A DNA stretch of 64,000 nucleotides. Source: Trissonchulus latispiculum. Its lineage: Eukaryota; Nematoda; Enoplea; Enoplida; Ironidae. The notes beneath the pieces are model-generated. The model made no database searches and was not told the DNA's origin. It saw only the letters and a list, made by a program, of their open reading frames with translations. This document shows, piece after piece, positions 32,908 through 43,679 of the stretch (within the stretch, counting starts at the first letter, position 1; every line of letters starts with the position of its first letter). A program made the translations under genes and the position numbers. The stretch spans positions 1 through 64,000 of the forward strand of contig JASAND010026628.1 of the NCBI GenBank assembly GCA_030248195.1. The letters run 5' to 3'.

Positions 32908-33381
32908 TGACTTCTTTTACCTAATGTTTTCTTAATATCTACTGTTCAGCCCGCTACTGATAATTCTGTACGTACTTCCTTTAATGTATGATTAAGTGTT
33001 ACTGCGACTGTTTGACACACTAATTATACACGAACTAAGCTCCACGCTCCTACCCTCTGATCTGATTTCCAGGCCTTTCTTGATTGAGCAATCTTCTGAA
33101 TCTGAGCAATCTTCTTATTTCACTGGAGCAACCTTCGGCCGTCTTGCTTCTGCAATTTTCTTCTGTTTGCAATCTTCAGACAGAGAGAGCAACTTTTGAG
33201 CACCACCGCTCAGCACCGAGTTTCAAGCAAAACTGACTTAACTTTTCATTTTTGCCTTTTCCTCAACTTTCTTTAAGCCAAACATTCTCTGACGTCACAT
33301 TACTTTACATTGAGCGTTATCCTTCTTCAAATTATTAATGTTTTATTTTAATTTAGCCTTTTTATTTTTCCTTCTGCCACA
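32908..33381 (-). repeat. 5' LTR of outer LTR element
   Basis: 474 bp, the same length as 22214-22687. TG..CA ends, with GTACG after it. Confidence 0.75.
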
Positions 33382-33465
33382 GTACGTAGGTATTAGTTGT
33401 GGACGATTAACCAAGTTAAGATAGTTAGCCAAAGCCTATAAAGGAGAAAAAATGTAAGGATAAGA

Positions 33466-33512
33466 GCGGGGGGTCTGGGGGGGGGGGGGCGACAACCCCC
33501 CAGAACAGTTGG
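33466..33512. repeat. TCTGGGG-hairpin block
   Basis: GCGGGGGGTCTGGGG and ACCCCCCAGAACAGTTGGAG: a lone copy of the recurring hairpin block. Confidence 0.6.
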
Positions 33513-33689
33513 AGCTTTTTAAAAATTTGGGATGCTCAGGAATTTTTTCGGGACACTTCTCTATGAAAAATTTAGCTGTGTCTACATTGTGTTCAGCTAA
33601 AAATTTTTGACATGGCGTAGCCGTGTGGAATTACACCGATGCCATCCAAGTGCTTAAATTATGCTACCGAGTGGTTGTTTGCCTCTTCC

Positions 33690-36545
33690 TCGTTCTCGCC
33701 TGTACGCCTGTTGCCACGTTGCGCCTGTGCGGCATGTACGCCTGTATGCCTGTTGCCATGTTGCGCCTGTGCGGCATGTACGCCTGTACGCCTGTTGCCA
33801 TGTTGCGCCTGTGCGGCATGTACGCCTGTACGCCTGTTGCCATGTTGCGCCTGTGCGGCATGTACGCCTGTATGCCTGTTGCCCTGTTGCGCCTGTGCGG
33901 CATGTTCGCCTGTACGCCTGTTGCCATGTTGCGCCTGTGCGGCATGTACGCCTGTACGCCTGTTGCCATGTTGCGCCTGTGCGGCATGTACGCCTGTATG
34001 CCTGTTGCCATGTTGCGCCTGTGCGGCATGTACGCCTGTACGCCTGTTGCCATGTTGCGCCTGTGCGGCATGTACGCCTGTATGCCTGTTGCCATGTTGC
34101 GCCTGTGCGGCATGTACGCCTGTACGCCTGTTGCCATGTTGCGCCTGTGCGGCATGTACGCCTGTATGCCTGTTGCCATGTTGCGCCTGTGCGGCATGTA
34201 CGCCTGTACGCCTGTTGCCATGTTGCGCCTGTGCGGCATGTACGCCTGTACGCCTGTTGCCAAGTTGCGCCTGTGCGGCATGTACGCCTGTACGCCTGTT
34301 GCCAAGTTGCGCCTGTGCGGCATGTACTCCTGAATGCCTGTTGCCATTTTGCGCCCGTGCGGCATGTACGCCTGTAGGCCTGTTGCCTGGTTGCTCCTGT
34401 GCGGCATGTACGCCTGTACGCCTGTTGCCATGTTGCGCCTGTGCGGCATGTACGCCTGTATGCCTGTTGCCATGTTGCGCCTGTGCGGCATGTACGCCTG
34501 TACGCCTGTTGCCATGTTGCGCCTGTGCGGCATGTACGCCTGTATGCCTGTTGCCATGTTGCGCCTGTGCGGCATGTACGCCTGTACGCCTGTTGCCATG
34601 TTGCGCCTGTGCGGCATGTACGCCTGTACGCCTGTTGCCACGTTGCGCCTGTGCGGCATGTACGCCTGTACGCCTGTTGCCACGTTGCGCCTGTGCTGCA
34701 TGTACGCCTGTACGCCTGTTGTCACGTTGCGCCTGGGCGCCCTGTACGCCTGTACGCCTGTTGCCTCGGTGCGCCTGTACGGCATGTACGTCTGTACGCC
34801 TGGTGGCACGGTGCGCCTGTGCGGCATGTACGCCTGTACGCCTGTTGCCACGTTGCGCCTGTACGGCATGTACGCCTGTATGCCTGTTGCCATGTTGCGC
34901 CTGTGCGGCATGTACGCCTGTACGCCTGTTGCCATGTTGCGCCTGTGCGGCATGTACGCCTGTACGCCTGTTGTCACGTTGCGCCTGTGCGGCATGTACG
35001 CCTGTACGCCTGTTGTCACGTTGCGCCTGTGCGGCATGTACGCCTGTACGCCTGTTGCCATGTTGCGCCTGTGCGGCATGTACGCCTGTACGCCTGTTGC
35101 CACGTTGCGCCTGTGCGGCATGTACGCCTGTACGCCTGTTGCCACGTTGCGCCTGTGCGGCATGTACGCCTGTACGCCTGTTGTCACGTTGCGCCTGTGC
35201 GGCATGTACGCCTGTACGCCTGTTGCCACGTTGCGCCTGTGCGGCATGTACGCCTGTACGCCTGTTGCCACGTTGCGCCTGTACGGCATGTACGCCTGTA
35301 CGCCTGTTGTCACGTTGCGCCTGTGCGGCATGTACGCCTGTACGCCTGTTGCCACGTTGCGCCTGTACGGCATGTACGCCTGTATGCCTGTTGCCATGTT
35401 GCGCCTGTGCGGCATGTACGCCTGTACGCCTGTTGCCATGTTGCGCCTGTGCGGCATGTACGCCTGTACGCCTGTTGTCACGTTGCGCCTGTGCGGCATG
35501 TACGCCTGTACGCCTGTTGTCACGTTGCGCCTGTGCGGCATGTACGCCTGTACGCCTGTTGCCATGTTGCGCCTGTGCGGCATGTACGCCTGTACGCCTG
35601 TTGCCATGTTGCGCCTGTACGGCATGTACGCCTGTATGCCTGTTGCCATGTTGCGCCTGTGCGGCATGTACGCCTGTACGCCTGTTGTCACGTTGCGCCT
35701 GTGCGGCATGTACGCCTGTACGCCTGTTGCCACGTTGCGCGTGTGGGGCATGTACGCCTGTACGCCTGTTGCCACGTTGCGCCTGTACGGCATGTACGCC
35801 TGTACGCCCGGCGCCACCTAGCGCCCGTTCGGCCTGTTCGCCTGTACGCCTGTAGTCACGGAGCGCCTGTGCGGCATGTACGCCTGTACGCCTGTTGCCA
35901 CGTTGCGCCTGTACGGCATGTACGCCTGTATGCCTGTTGCCATGTTGCGCCTGTGCGGCATGTACGCCTGTACGCCTGTTGCAACGTTGCTCCTGGTCGG
36001 CGTGTACGCCTGTATGCCTGTTGCGATGTTGCGCCTGGGCGGCATGTACGCCTGTACGCCTGTTGCCATGTTGCGCCTGTGCGGCATGTACGCCTGTACG
36101 CCTGTTGCCATGTTGCGCCTGTGCGGCATGTACGCCTGTATGCCTGTTGCCATGTTGCGCCTGTGCGGCATGTACGCCTGTATGCCTGTTGCCATGTTGC
36201 GCCTGTGCGGCATGTACGCCTGTATGCCTGTTGCCACGTTGCGCCTGTGCGGCATGTACGCCTGTATGCCTGTTGCCATGTTGCGCCTGTGCGGCATGTA
36301 CGCCTGTACGCCTGTTGCCATGTTGCGCCTGTGCGGCATGTACGCCTGTATGCCTGTTGCCATGTTGCGCCTGTGCGGCATGTACGCCTGTATGCCTGTT
36401 GCCATGTTGCGCCTGTGCGGCATGTACGCCTGTATGCCTGTGCCATGTTGCGCCTGTGCGGCATGTACGCCTGTATGCCTGTTGCCATGTTGCGCCTGTG
36501 CGGCATGTACGCCTGTATGCCTGTTGCCATGTTGCGCCTGCACGG
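33690..36545. repeat. 42-bp minisatellite, ~68 copies
   Basis: The unit is TGTACGCCTGTACGCCTG, then TTGCCATGTTGCGCC, then TGTGCGGCA (42 bases). Because 42 is divisible by three and the consensus has no stop triplet on either strand, very long open frames run through it (plus strand repeats MYACTPVAMLRLCG; minus strand repeats MATGVQAYMPHRRN). Variants are mostly C/T at CpG positions (TACG/TATG, CACG/CATG), plus GCC/GTC and GTGC/GTAC. TAC and TAT forms alternate in places, giving an 84-bp higher-order unit. Degenerate units sit near 34320-34400, 34730-34820, 35806-35870 and 35985-36030. A 41-bp unit near 36437 changes frame. I do not regard it as a gene. Confidence 0.9.
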
Positions 36546-36639
36546 CATCAACCCCATGAAGGCAGCTATGCTTGGGCTGGTTGGTCGGTTGCATTTTTGT
36601 ATATATATGATAGCTACTTTTATGACTTGGCACCTTTTT

Positions 36640-37151
36640 CTCATTTTTACTTTTTTCCTAGTTTGTATTCATTTGCCCATTCCAATGACTAAGTTGTACA
36701 TTTTCTGAGAATTGTGCATTTTAGAGCCAAATTTTGCTGTTGGCGATTTGGCGAATGAGAATGCTTTTGCAGAATCCTATTGTAGTCGTCATGCCTTCTT
36801 TTAGGTTTTGGCCTTTCTCTGCTTTTCTTTTGTCTTTTACCTTTTTATCGTTTGTTTTTTACTCTTTTTTAGAACCCGAAGGTTTACTTGGGAAATGTGC
36901 CCAATGTGCTTTCGTAGCATCCACTCGTTCAGAGACTCAATTCATGCTACGAGTGTGCTGTTGAAAATGCTTCGAATGGTCGCAAGTGGCGTCGACCCAC
37001 CTTAATGTTCCATCCGCCTGTGTCACCACAAACAACAGGATGCAGTTGTGATGAAGTTCCCGAAAGTGCTGTGTCCTATACACGCGAACTCTCGTGTTCC
37101 AAGAAGAATGCGGTACTACTGAATGACTGTCACAGTGATACAACGGAATAA
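36640..37151 (+). other. Possible 3' exon after strong acceptor, low support
   Basis: A long pyrimidine tract (about 36800-36870) ends in ACTCTTTTTTAG, like a 3' splice site, followed by short Cys-rich frames (one reads CYECAVENASNG and later TTGCSCDEV, ending at a stop near 37151). This could be the last exon of a small Cys-rich secreted protein, or chance. No other exon is identifiable. Confidence 0.15.
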
Positions 37152-37604
37152 ACAGTTGTGAACTTCAGCATGTTTGTTGGTTGTGTGACATGTATTACTG
37201 CAGTGACTAATCTTTTATCAAGGAAGTAAAAGGAAGAAGGTCGCGCTTAGGGGGAGGGGGCGGGGAAGGGAAGGTATCAGTAGAGTAGTTATTTCTGCTA
37301 CATTTCATGTAATTCTAGTGTCATGCTATTCCATTACGACGGTTTAGCAATGACCAATTTCTGGTTTCCATGTGTTGTGTGTTAAATTGTCAACAAGTAG
37401 CCCTCTTCACACTCCAGTATTAAGTTAAGGTGGAAGTTTAAGTTTAAAGGTTAAGCAGGAACGATGAGCTTTCTTAAGGTGCTGGTTTCCTTTCGGGTAT
37501 TTTTCTAGTTTTGGTTTTTGGCCTTAGGCTCTCAGGCCCTATGTCTTTAAAGATTAAAATGGTCGGATTAAACAGATTAAAAACCAGCAGGATTAAAACT
37601 TTTA
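37152..37604. other. Spacer with MITE end relic
   Basis: No gene. TTAAGGTGCTGGTTTCCTTTC at 37475-37495 matches a family A MITE end with its TTAA, but the element does not continue. Confidence 0.45.
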
Positions 37605-37815
37605 ATCTCTATTTCTTTATTGCAGGATTAAACGGATTAAACAGATTAAAATTAACTCGTTCAATCCTGCTATTTTAACTCGCAGATTAAAATAGTTAAT
37701 TTTAATCTGTTTAATCCTGGAATAAAGAAATAGAAGTTAACAGTTTTAATCCTGCAGGATTTTAATCCGTGGATTAAAAATAATCCATGCGCTATTTCTT
37801 TATTGCTGGGATTAA
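37605..37815. repeat. GGATTAAA inverted-repeat cluster
   Basis: CTATTTCTTTATTGCAGGAT with a run of GGATTAAAC words is mirrored by TTTAATCCTGG and AATAAAGAAATAG around 37733, giving arms of about 45 bp around a loop of about 36. CTATTTCTTTATTG recurs at 37791. It looks like a small foldback or hAT-like remnant with GGATTAAA as its subterminal word. Confidence 0.6.
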
Positions 37816-37884
37816 ATTAACTGGGAGCAGTTACTGGAACTTGTACGATCTGGAAGCGCAAAACTTGCCCGATTCAATTCAGTT

Positions 37885-38030
37885 TTGGTGCGGATATGCT
37901 TTCAATAAATGATGTCGATCGGATCGGTTGATAAAATTCACTTCCGATCCGCTAATTAGCTGTTGATCTGATCCGATCTAGACCAGGATTGGGCCGATCC
38001 GCTCCGATCCGCACGCGTGAAATTCAAGTT
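37885..38030. repeat. GGATCGG cluster, possible hAT-like relic
   Basis: Repeated CGGATC/GATCCG words (GTCGATCGGATCGG; CCGATCCGCTCCGATCCGC) between GTGCGGATA and ATCCGCAC ends. It has the same style as the satellite-ended elements, but no target duplication is found. Confidence 0.35.
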
Positions 38031-38364
38031 ATCGGCTGTTAAGTGTTTATTGTGGTCAATGCTTTACGACGGTGCTACTAGCTGCTCCTTAAAATCACCA
38101 AATAAAGCTCTAATGTAGATTTTCTCCATTAAACACTACCCGGAATTCTTTGTTTACACCAGTTAATAAACATATGTGCAACCGATACCGAATGAAGCTC
38201 CATAGTCAGGAATGCTCAGAAGTAAATTGTCTGTGTATGCACTGCAGCGGCACCGGCACTTTCAGCAAGTTCTAAATTGGCTTACTACTCACAAAATGCA
38301 ATCTCGATGCGCAGGACATATATATATGTGACAAAATTTTGATGTGAAAATGCGCATAATCAGT

Positions 38365-38508
38365 GACCATAAGCTTTTTCATGAGTGACTCTCCTCCGGG
38401 TTATGGTGGAAAAAGCAAAAATGTCACCCACATACCCACAATGAGAGCTTTCGATTTCGATGGATATATATAAAATTCATCATATTACGAAAATTTGAAA
38501 AATCCCTA
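38365..38508. repeat. Left arm of ~140-bp inverted repeat pair
   Basis: Begins GACCATAAGCTTTTTCATGAG and is the near-perfect reverse complement of 41289-41427. Between the arms (3 kb) lie two later hAT-like insertions. The arms may be the long inverted ends of one DNA element. No target duplication is seen outside. Confidence 0.7.
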
Positions 38509-39203
38509 TTTTCAAATGTTTGCTAAATTCCGCATTGCCGAGCCAGAGAAATATCGAATCCAGGCAGAGCTAACCAGAATCAGGTGGTATCGTTCGAATT
38601 GAGTTGTCATAAGCTGTGATCTGCAGGAATTAATTTTCAGTTACCGTATTCTCCTCGCGCTTAACCCGTTTTTGCCCGAATTTTAAAATTTGAGATAACT
38701 TTGATCAAATGGCGCCAGATCGTTTAGTTTGACCATTTTCCATCCCAAAAACAACATTTTGAAAGTTTCACGTTTGAATTTCTCGAAATCTAACTTGTTC
38801 CCATTTTGGGAACATTGGGCACGAATGGGTGACAGGCTAAGCTTACATCTTAAGCTTAGAACTTTAGCTTATATTGAGCTAACAAAAAGCTGGATCGAAA
38901 AACGGATTTCAGATTCGTGTTCTACGACCCCGAAAACCCCTATATACATCTTTTCAGCAAAATCGAAGACAAAAATGTTTCGGTTCCTCTTGGTCCACCC
39001 TTACCAAACTAAAATTTTTAAAATTTTTTTTAAAATCTTAAAATTTTTGCATTTTTGCAATCAGCAGGTCCGAAAACCTACCCCTACCAAATTTCAACTC
39101 AATCCGTCAAAGTGTGCATCTTCAGTACTTCTACGAAGCTATGGGGGGGATAATGGGAAAGACCCATATTTTTAAGACAAACAAACAGTTTCAATGTTTG
39201 CTA
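38509..39203. other. Spacer between inverted repeat and hAT-like element
   Basis: AT-rich, no gene. The longest plus-strand frame (38729-39175) has no recognisable domain and sits in repeat sequence. Confidence 0.5.
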
Positions 39204-39211
39204 TTTATCAC

Positions 39212-40379
39212 TAGGGCTGTGACCGGGCCGTGAAGCGGGCCTGGGGCCGGGGCCGGGCCCGGGCCGGGGCCGGCCCCGGGCCGGCCCGGCCCCGATTTTA
39301 TAGAGTGCGGCCCGGCCCGGGCCCGGCCCGTCTACCCTGCAAAGCCCGGCCCGCTTCAAGGCCCGTGGGGCCTGCCGGGCCGACGGGGCCAACCTGTCCT
39401 GCCGGGCCAGCGGGGCTTGCGGGGCCGCCGGGGCCTTCGGGGCCGTCGGTTTCTTAAGCTGCGATTCATTTGTGCGTGTAATGTATGCACATACATGTAC
39501 ATATACATACACGTAGGTAAGTTATATATTCATATTAATACACAATCAATATATGAGCACATAGGTTTCAATACAATGTTCGTGTTTACTTCCTTAAACA
39601 TTGCGGCCAAAGGCTAAAGACTTATATATATACAAGCTCAATTGGGCACTGAATCGTTTTCTCACCCTGTTGAGAAATCAGCAACCAGCCATGTATACAA
39701 CAGAAGCAAAACTTGCAAGATGGCCTTAATGCTTACTACAGTTATCTTGTGGTCAAGCAATTTCAAAGCTTCCAGGACCCGTTGTTGTGGACTTGGGATA
39801 ATTTTGGAAGTTCGTTCCAAGATAATTTGCGAAGTTTCATTCCTTCCCGGTTGTTTATTTGTTTTTACATCACTTGTTTGCGTTTCTTAATTTTTGGTAA
39901 TGCTGCGAAATCCAGAGGTAACATTAGGATTGTGACAGTGTGTGATTAGTCTCTATGCATGACTGTTTGTTACTGTGGTTTTAGAAAAACCGCTCAAAGT
40001 CGAGGAATTTCAATACATACAATACCTGGTTAGCGCACATCACAGCTCGGGCCGCTAACAGGCCCGGGTCGGCGGGTTCAGGCCGTGTAGCGGGCCCCGA
40101 GCCCGGACCGGGTCGTGGAACCGTAAAACGGACTCCAGGCCCGGGCCGGGCCGTGAAAAGAGCTCCGGAAAGGGGCGGGGCCGTGAAGCGGGCTCCGGGC
40201 CCGGGCCGGGCCGTGAAGCGGGCCGCGGGCCCGGGCCGGGCCGGGGCCTTGATGCGGGCCCGGGGCTTGGGGCCGGGCCCGGGCCGGGCCAGGCCCGGCC
40301 CCGGCCCGGCCCGGCCCGGCAAGCTAGGTCGGCCCGGGCCCGGGCCCGGCCCGGCAAAATCCTTAACGGCACAGCCCTA
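39212..40379. mobile_element. hAT-like MITE with GGCCCG subterminal satellites
   Basis: TAGGGCTGTG start and CACAGCCCTA end are flanked by an exact 8-bp duplication TTTATCAC (39204-39211, 40380-40387). About 240 bp of GGCCCGGGCC words fill the left subterminal zone and about 340 bp the right, in opposite orientation. About 590 bp of AT-richer, non-coding sequence lies between. hAT ends typically start YAGGG and duplicate 8 bp, so the assignment is firm although no transposase is encoded. Confidence 0.88.
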
Positions 40380-40437
40380 TTTATCACTTGCTTGTCAGAA
40401 GAAGTACCCCCTGAAAGCTGCCTTGACCACTCTGCAG

Positions 40438-41192
40438 CAGAGATGGAACCGGGTCACCGGGTCAGTTCGGGTCACTTTTCGGACCGGGTCACCGGGTCAC
40501 CGGGTCAGGAGCTTCGACCCGGTCTTGACCCGGTTTTCTGAATTTACCTCAAATTTTAGAAATTGTTGGCCTACCAAGCTAACATTTTAGCTTAAATTTT
40601 TGTTCATTGTGTAATATTAATTTCCTTTTTTCATATATTTTAGTCTTGAACATATTCGCTGTTTGAGTTTATTTGAGTCTGTCTGTCTCTGGCAGATTAT
40701 TGTTTAGCTTTTTATCATTATCATGATTACTGCATAAATTTATTTAGTAATATGGTTTGCAGATTATTTTCGCAGCCAAGGCAAATCTAAATGTTGCGTA
40801 TAAGAGAACAATTTAATTTAATTTAACGCAATACTTAATAAAAACCAAATTATTAAAGTACATACTCCGTGTTTTTGAACAAGTCCTCATAGCAAAATTT
40901 CGCAGACGGACAAATTATTGGTTTTGCCAACTCACTTAACTGCATAAATTTAGAAAAATGTTACAGCTACTATTAAATACTTCTTAAAAAACCTATAGCA
41001 AACATATGTATGTCATAGCTATTCTTCTCGGGGTGGTGATAGAACATGGCAGCCAAAAATTTAGTGTTCTTAGGCAAAATCGAAAATTTTTTGCAGATTT
41101 GGGAATTTTCTGGAAAACCGGGTCACCGGGTCAGGGCTCAACCGGGTCACCGGGTCACCGGGTCAAGCCTAAGTGACCCGGTTCCATCTCTG
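40438..41192. mobile_element. hAT-like MITE with CCGGGTCA subterminal repeats
   Basis: CAGAGATGGAACCGGGTCA start and TGACCCGGTTCCATCTCTG end, with CCGGGTCA words inside both ends. CTCTGCAG stands just outside the left end, and the same 8-mer overlaps the right end (41188-41195), so the duplication is ambiguous. It is the same family as 18393-19567 with a shorter interior. Confidence 0.75.
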
Positions 41193-41288
41193 CAGCATAT
41201 GTTTTCATTTTCTCATAATTGTAGCTTATGCATGTAGTATATTCGCAGTCAAACTGTTATTAAGACGACCATTACCATTACCACCATT

Positions 41289-41427
41289 AGGGATTTTTCA
41301 AATTTTCGTAATATGACGAATTTTATATATATATCTATCGAAAGCTCTCATTGTGGGTATGTGGGTGACATTTTTGCTTTTTCCACCATAACCCGGAGGA
41401 GAGTCACTCATGAAAAAGTTTATGGTC
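41289..41427. repeat. Right arm of inverted repeat pair
   Basis: Reverse complement of 38365-38508, ending TTTTTCATGAGTGACTCTCC when read on the minus strand from the outside in. Confidence 0.7.
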
Positions 41428-41436
41428 ATACCAAAG

Positions 41437-41757
41437 CGTATACTGCAAACTTATTTTGAACTATTGACAAATTAAAATTAGAAAACCAATTTTAGATTAT
41501 TTTGCACGAAACGATCGCGAAACGATTGACTTGCCATTAGTTATTTCTTCTGATATCGAACTGAAATTATTTTTAAATACCTAAGTAAAGGTTTCTGATT
41601 TCTTTGGCTAGTGTTCCCTTCCCTTAGCATACAAAATAACAAGTAGCACAATTACAGTATTTGGTTCAGCAAACAACCTACGTTCTTCCTACTTCATTCC
41701 AAATTATGGAAAAGCCAAACATTTATTGTCATTTCATGATTCGCCTGTCAAACGCTA
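41437..41757. repeat. ~320-bp dispersed direct repeat
   Basis: AAAGCGTATACTGCAAACTT to CGCCTGTCAAACGCTAA, repeated nearly unchanged at 48108-48429. No coding and no defined ends. Confidence 0.75.
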
Positions 41758-41762
41758 ATTCC

Positions 41763-43359
41763 CACACTAACTTCTGGCATCTTATATATAACCTGCTGCA
41801 GCTCTAAAAGTTGTAGTAAAGTCAGGTAATTATATATATACTAATAAATACAAAACAGCAATTTTATGCGAAATTATAGCTTTTTTCCTTTTTTCCTGCT
41901 ATGCGCGCTTTTTTAGCAATTTGCGCAAAAAATTTTGGGGCAGTGCGCTGAAGAGCGCAAGAGTCCGAGCATAAAAACACTGGGAACCACTTCGTGACTT
42001 CCTTTACCTAATGTTTTCTTAATATCTACTGTTCAGCCCGCTACTGATAATTCTGTACGTACTTCCTTTAATGTATGATTAAGTGTTACTGCGACTGTTT
42101 GACACACTAATTATACACGAACTAAGCTCCACGCTCCTAGGCATGGGCACGGGTCCAAAAAATAGGACCCGGGTACCCGGCACTACCCGAAGCCCTATCA
42201 CGTTCGGGTACCCGGGTACCCGAGCATTTTTCAGGCACCCGAAAGCGAAAGTGCAATTTAACGGATTATTTTTGTTTGCCATTAAAATAAAGCAATTTAC
42301 TGGTATATTGCGTCCAACTTAATTCTTTTTTTGAGGGCAGGGCTGATCTTTCATGGCTTATGACCAAACCTACTGGACCATATAAGATCCATATTTGGAC
42401 CTTATTAGCAATTTTTTGGATTCCTACTGTGGCAATGAACCATATTAATTCAATACAATCGTAAAAATAAGGTTTTTGCTTTATATAGCGTTTGCTTTTG
42501 TACGGTTCAGTTCAGTTTAAACGGTAAAATGTCTTCTTATCAAATAGACGTCAGCTGAATTTGGAATGCTTATTTTTAGGACTGATTTTCGAAAACTAAT
42601 GTTTGGGATATTTAACAAGTTTTAATGTATTTTACCTGAACTAGTTGTATTGAGAATGCAATTTCGGCTTGGAATCGTAAAATTCGTGTACACCACGACT
42701 TCAAATTGTTATAATTTTTGTTCTAAAAAATGACTAATCTTCCGAAAATCAGCAATGTATAATTGCACCACAAACCCGCAAACCATAACCGCCGAAATGA
42801 TCTGTTTGAATATGGTATCATTGGTATCATTGGATTTTGTAAAAATGGACAAGCTGAAGCTACTGTAAAGGCTTTTCGCTCCCAAGTTCTGATTACCAAT
42901 TCCCAACAAGAAGTCAGAGTCAATCTTCAATTGCAAACAGATTCAGATTTGTGTACTGCGTTAAGCGTTAAGGAACCGTTCAAAAAAAATCAAGGACAAA
43001 AATTGCCAGACTTCCCTTGCGAATCGAAAAAATTAAATTTCTTGAAATAGAGTTAATTTTGCTATCTTAACTGGTGGTCGAGAACATATTGAGACAAAGT
43101 TTTATCTGGATTGACACAGGTTTCAAAATCGCTGAGCGTTGGGGGGGGGGGGTAAACTGTAAAAAAACCCCGAATCTAGTTTTATCCGGTTTTTTTCGGT
43201 TTTAACTGGATATCGGGTACCCGAAGCAGGACCCGGGTACCCGAAAATTTTCGGGTACCCGGGTACCCGTCGGGTACCCGACTACCCGTGTCCAAGCCTA
43301 GCTCCTACCCTCTGATCTGATTTCCAGGCCTTTCTTGATTGAGCAATCTTCTGAATCTT
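41763..43359 (-). mobile_element. Truncated LTR-element copy, split by hAT-like insert
   Basis: The internal leader (41763-41994) plus part of the 474-bp LTR (41995-42138 and 43301-43359) matches 32676-33381. The LTR is interrupted by a hAT-like element and is then lost after GAGCAATCTTCTGAATCT. Confidence 0.75.
42139..43300. mobile_element. hAT-like element with GGGTACCC subterminal repeats
   Basis: AGGCATGGGCACGGG start and CCGTGTCCAAGCCTA end, with runs of GGGTACCC words inside both ends. It is inserted in the LTR at GCTCCT, which is duplicated (42133-42138, 43301-43306). The uninterrupted LTRs at 22.3 and 33.0 kb give the empty site. It is non-coding; the interior ORF near 42763 has no recognisable domain. 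Confidence 0.78.
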
Positions 43360-43679
43360 GTTGTTTGCTTGTGCAGACACATGCAGACGCACACGCAAAA
43401 CAGACCATAGGTAGCGTTTCAAATCGTTAGATAACCATAAATTACAACTTTCCAATTTTACACCAAAAACGATTGCAGACGTTTCTGCCTTATGATTTGT
43501 GCGAAAATATAGTTTGCATATTCTAAGGCTAAAATTGTGCTCAGAAATCATTCAGACATGTTAACACTACAGAAAATTATGCCAATTTTTAACAAAATTT
43601 GAAGTTGTGATAACTTCAGTAAATCAGGGCATCAGGCAGAATAGCTGCCAGCTGTTTAGGTTTGCGTAATAATGTGTCT
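43360..43679. other. Spacer, nothing recognised
   Basis: No gene or defined repeat seen between the truncated LTR and the next MITE fragment. Confidence 0.5.

Larger units (their letters stand above)
22214..33381 (-). mobile_element. LTR retroelement with 474-bp LTRs, nested inserts
   Basis: Two 474-bp direct repeats beginning TG and ending CA differ at only a few bases. On the minus strand the 5' LTR (32908-33381) is followed by a TGGTTCCAAGTG primer-site candidate, and the 3' LTR (22214-22687) is preceded by a purine tract. Outer flanks TTACG and GTACG agree at 4 of 5. Inside lie a hAT-like element, a complete Ty3/gypsy element and two gag-like ORFs. No pol of its own is recognised, so it is non-autonomous or gutted. 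A third, truncated LTR with the same 5' internal sequence is at 41761-43359. Confidence 0.65.

Noticed and set aside
33690..36545. CRISPR-like array
   Set aside because: Units are contiguous with no unique spacers, and the context is eukaryotic.
33639..36708. ORFs of hundreds of codons across the minisatellite as a real repetitive protein
   Set aside because: Multiple frames on both strands are open only because the unit is 42 bp without stops; degenerate units and a 41-bp unit break frames without any sign of selection.
39201..39512. Ala/Pro/Gly-rich ORFs in the GGCCCG arms (also 39981-40590)
   Set aside because: Compositional open frames inside a hAT-like MITE.
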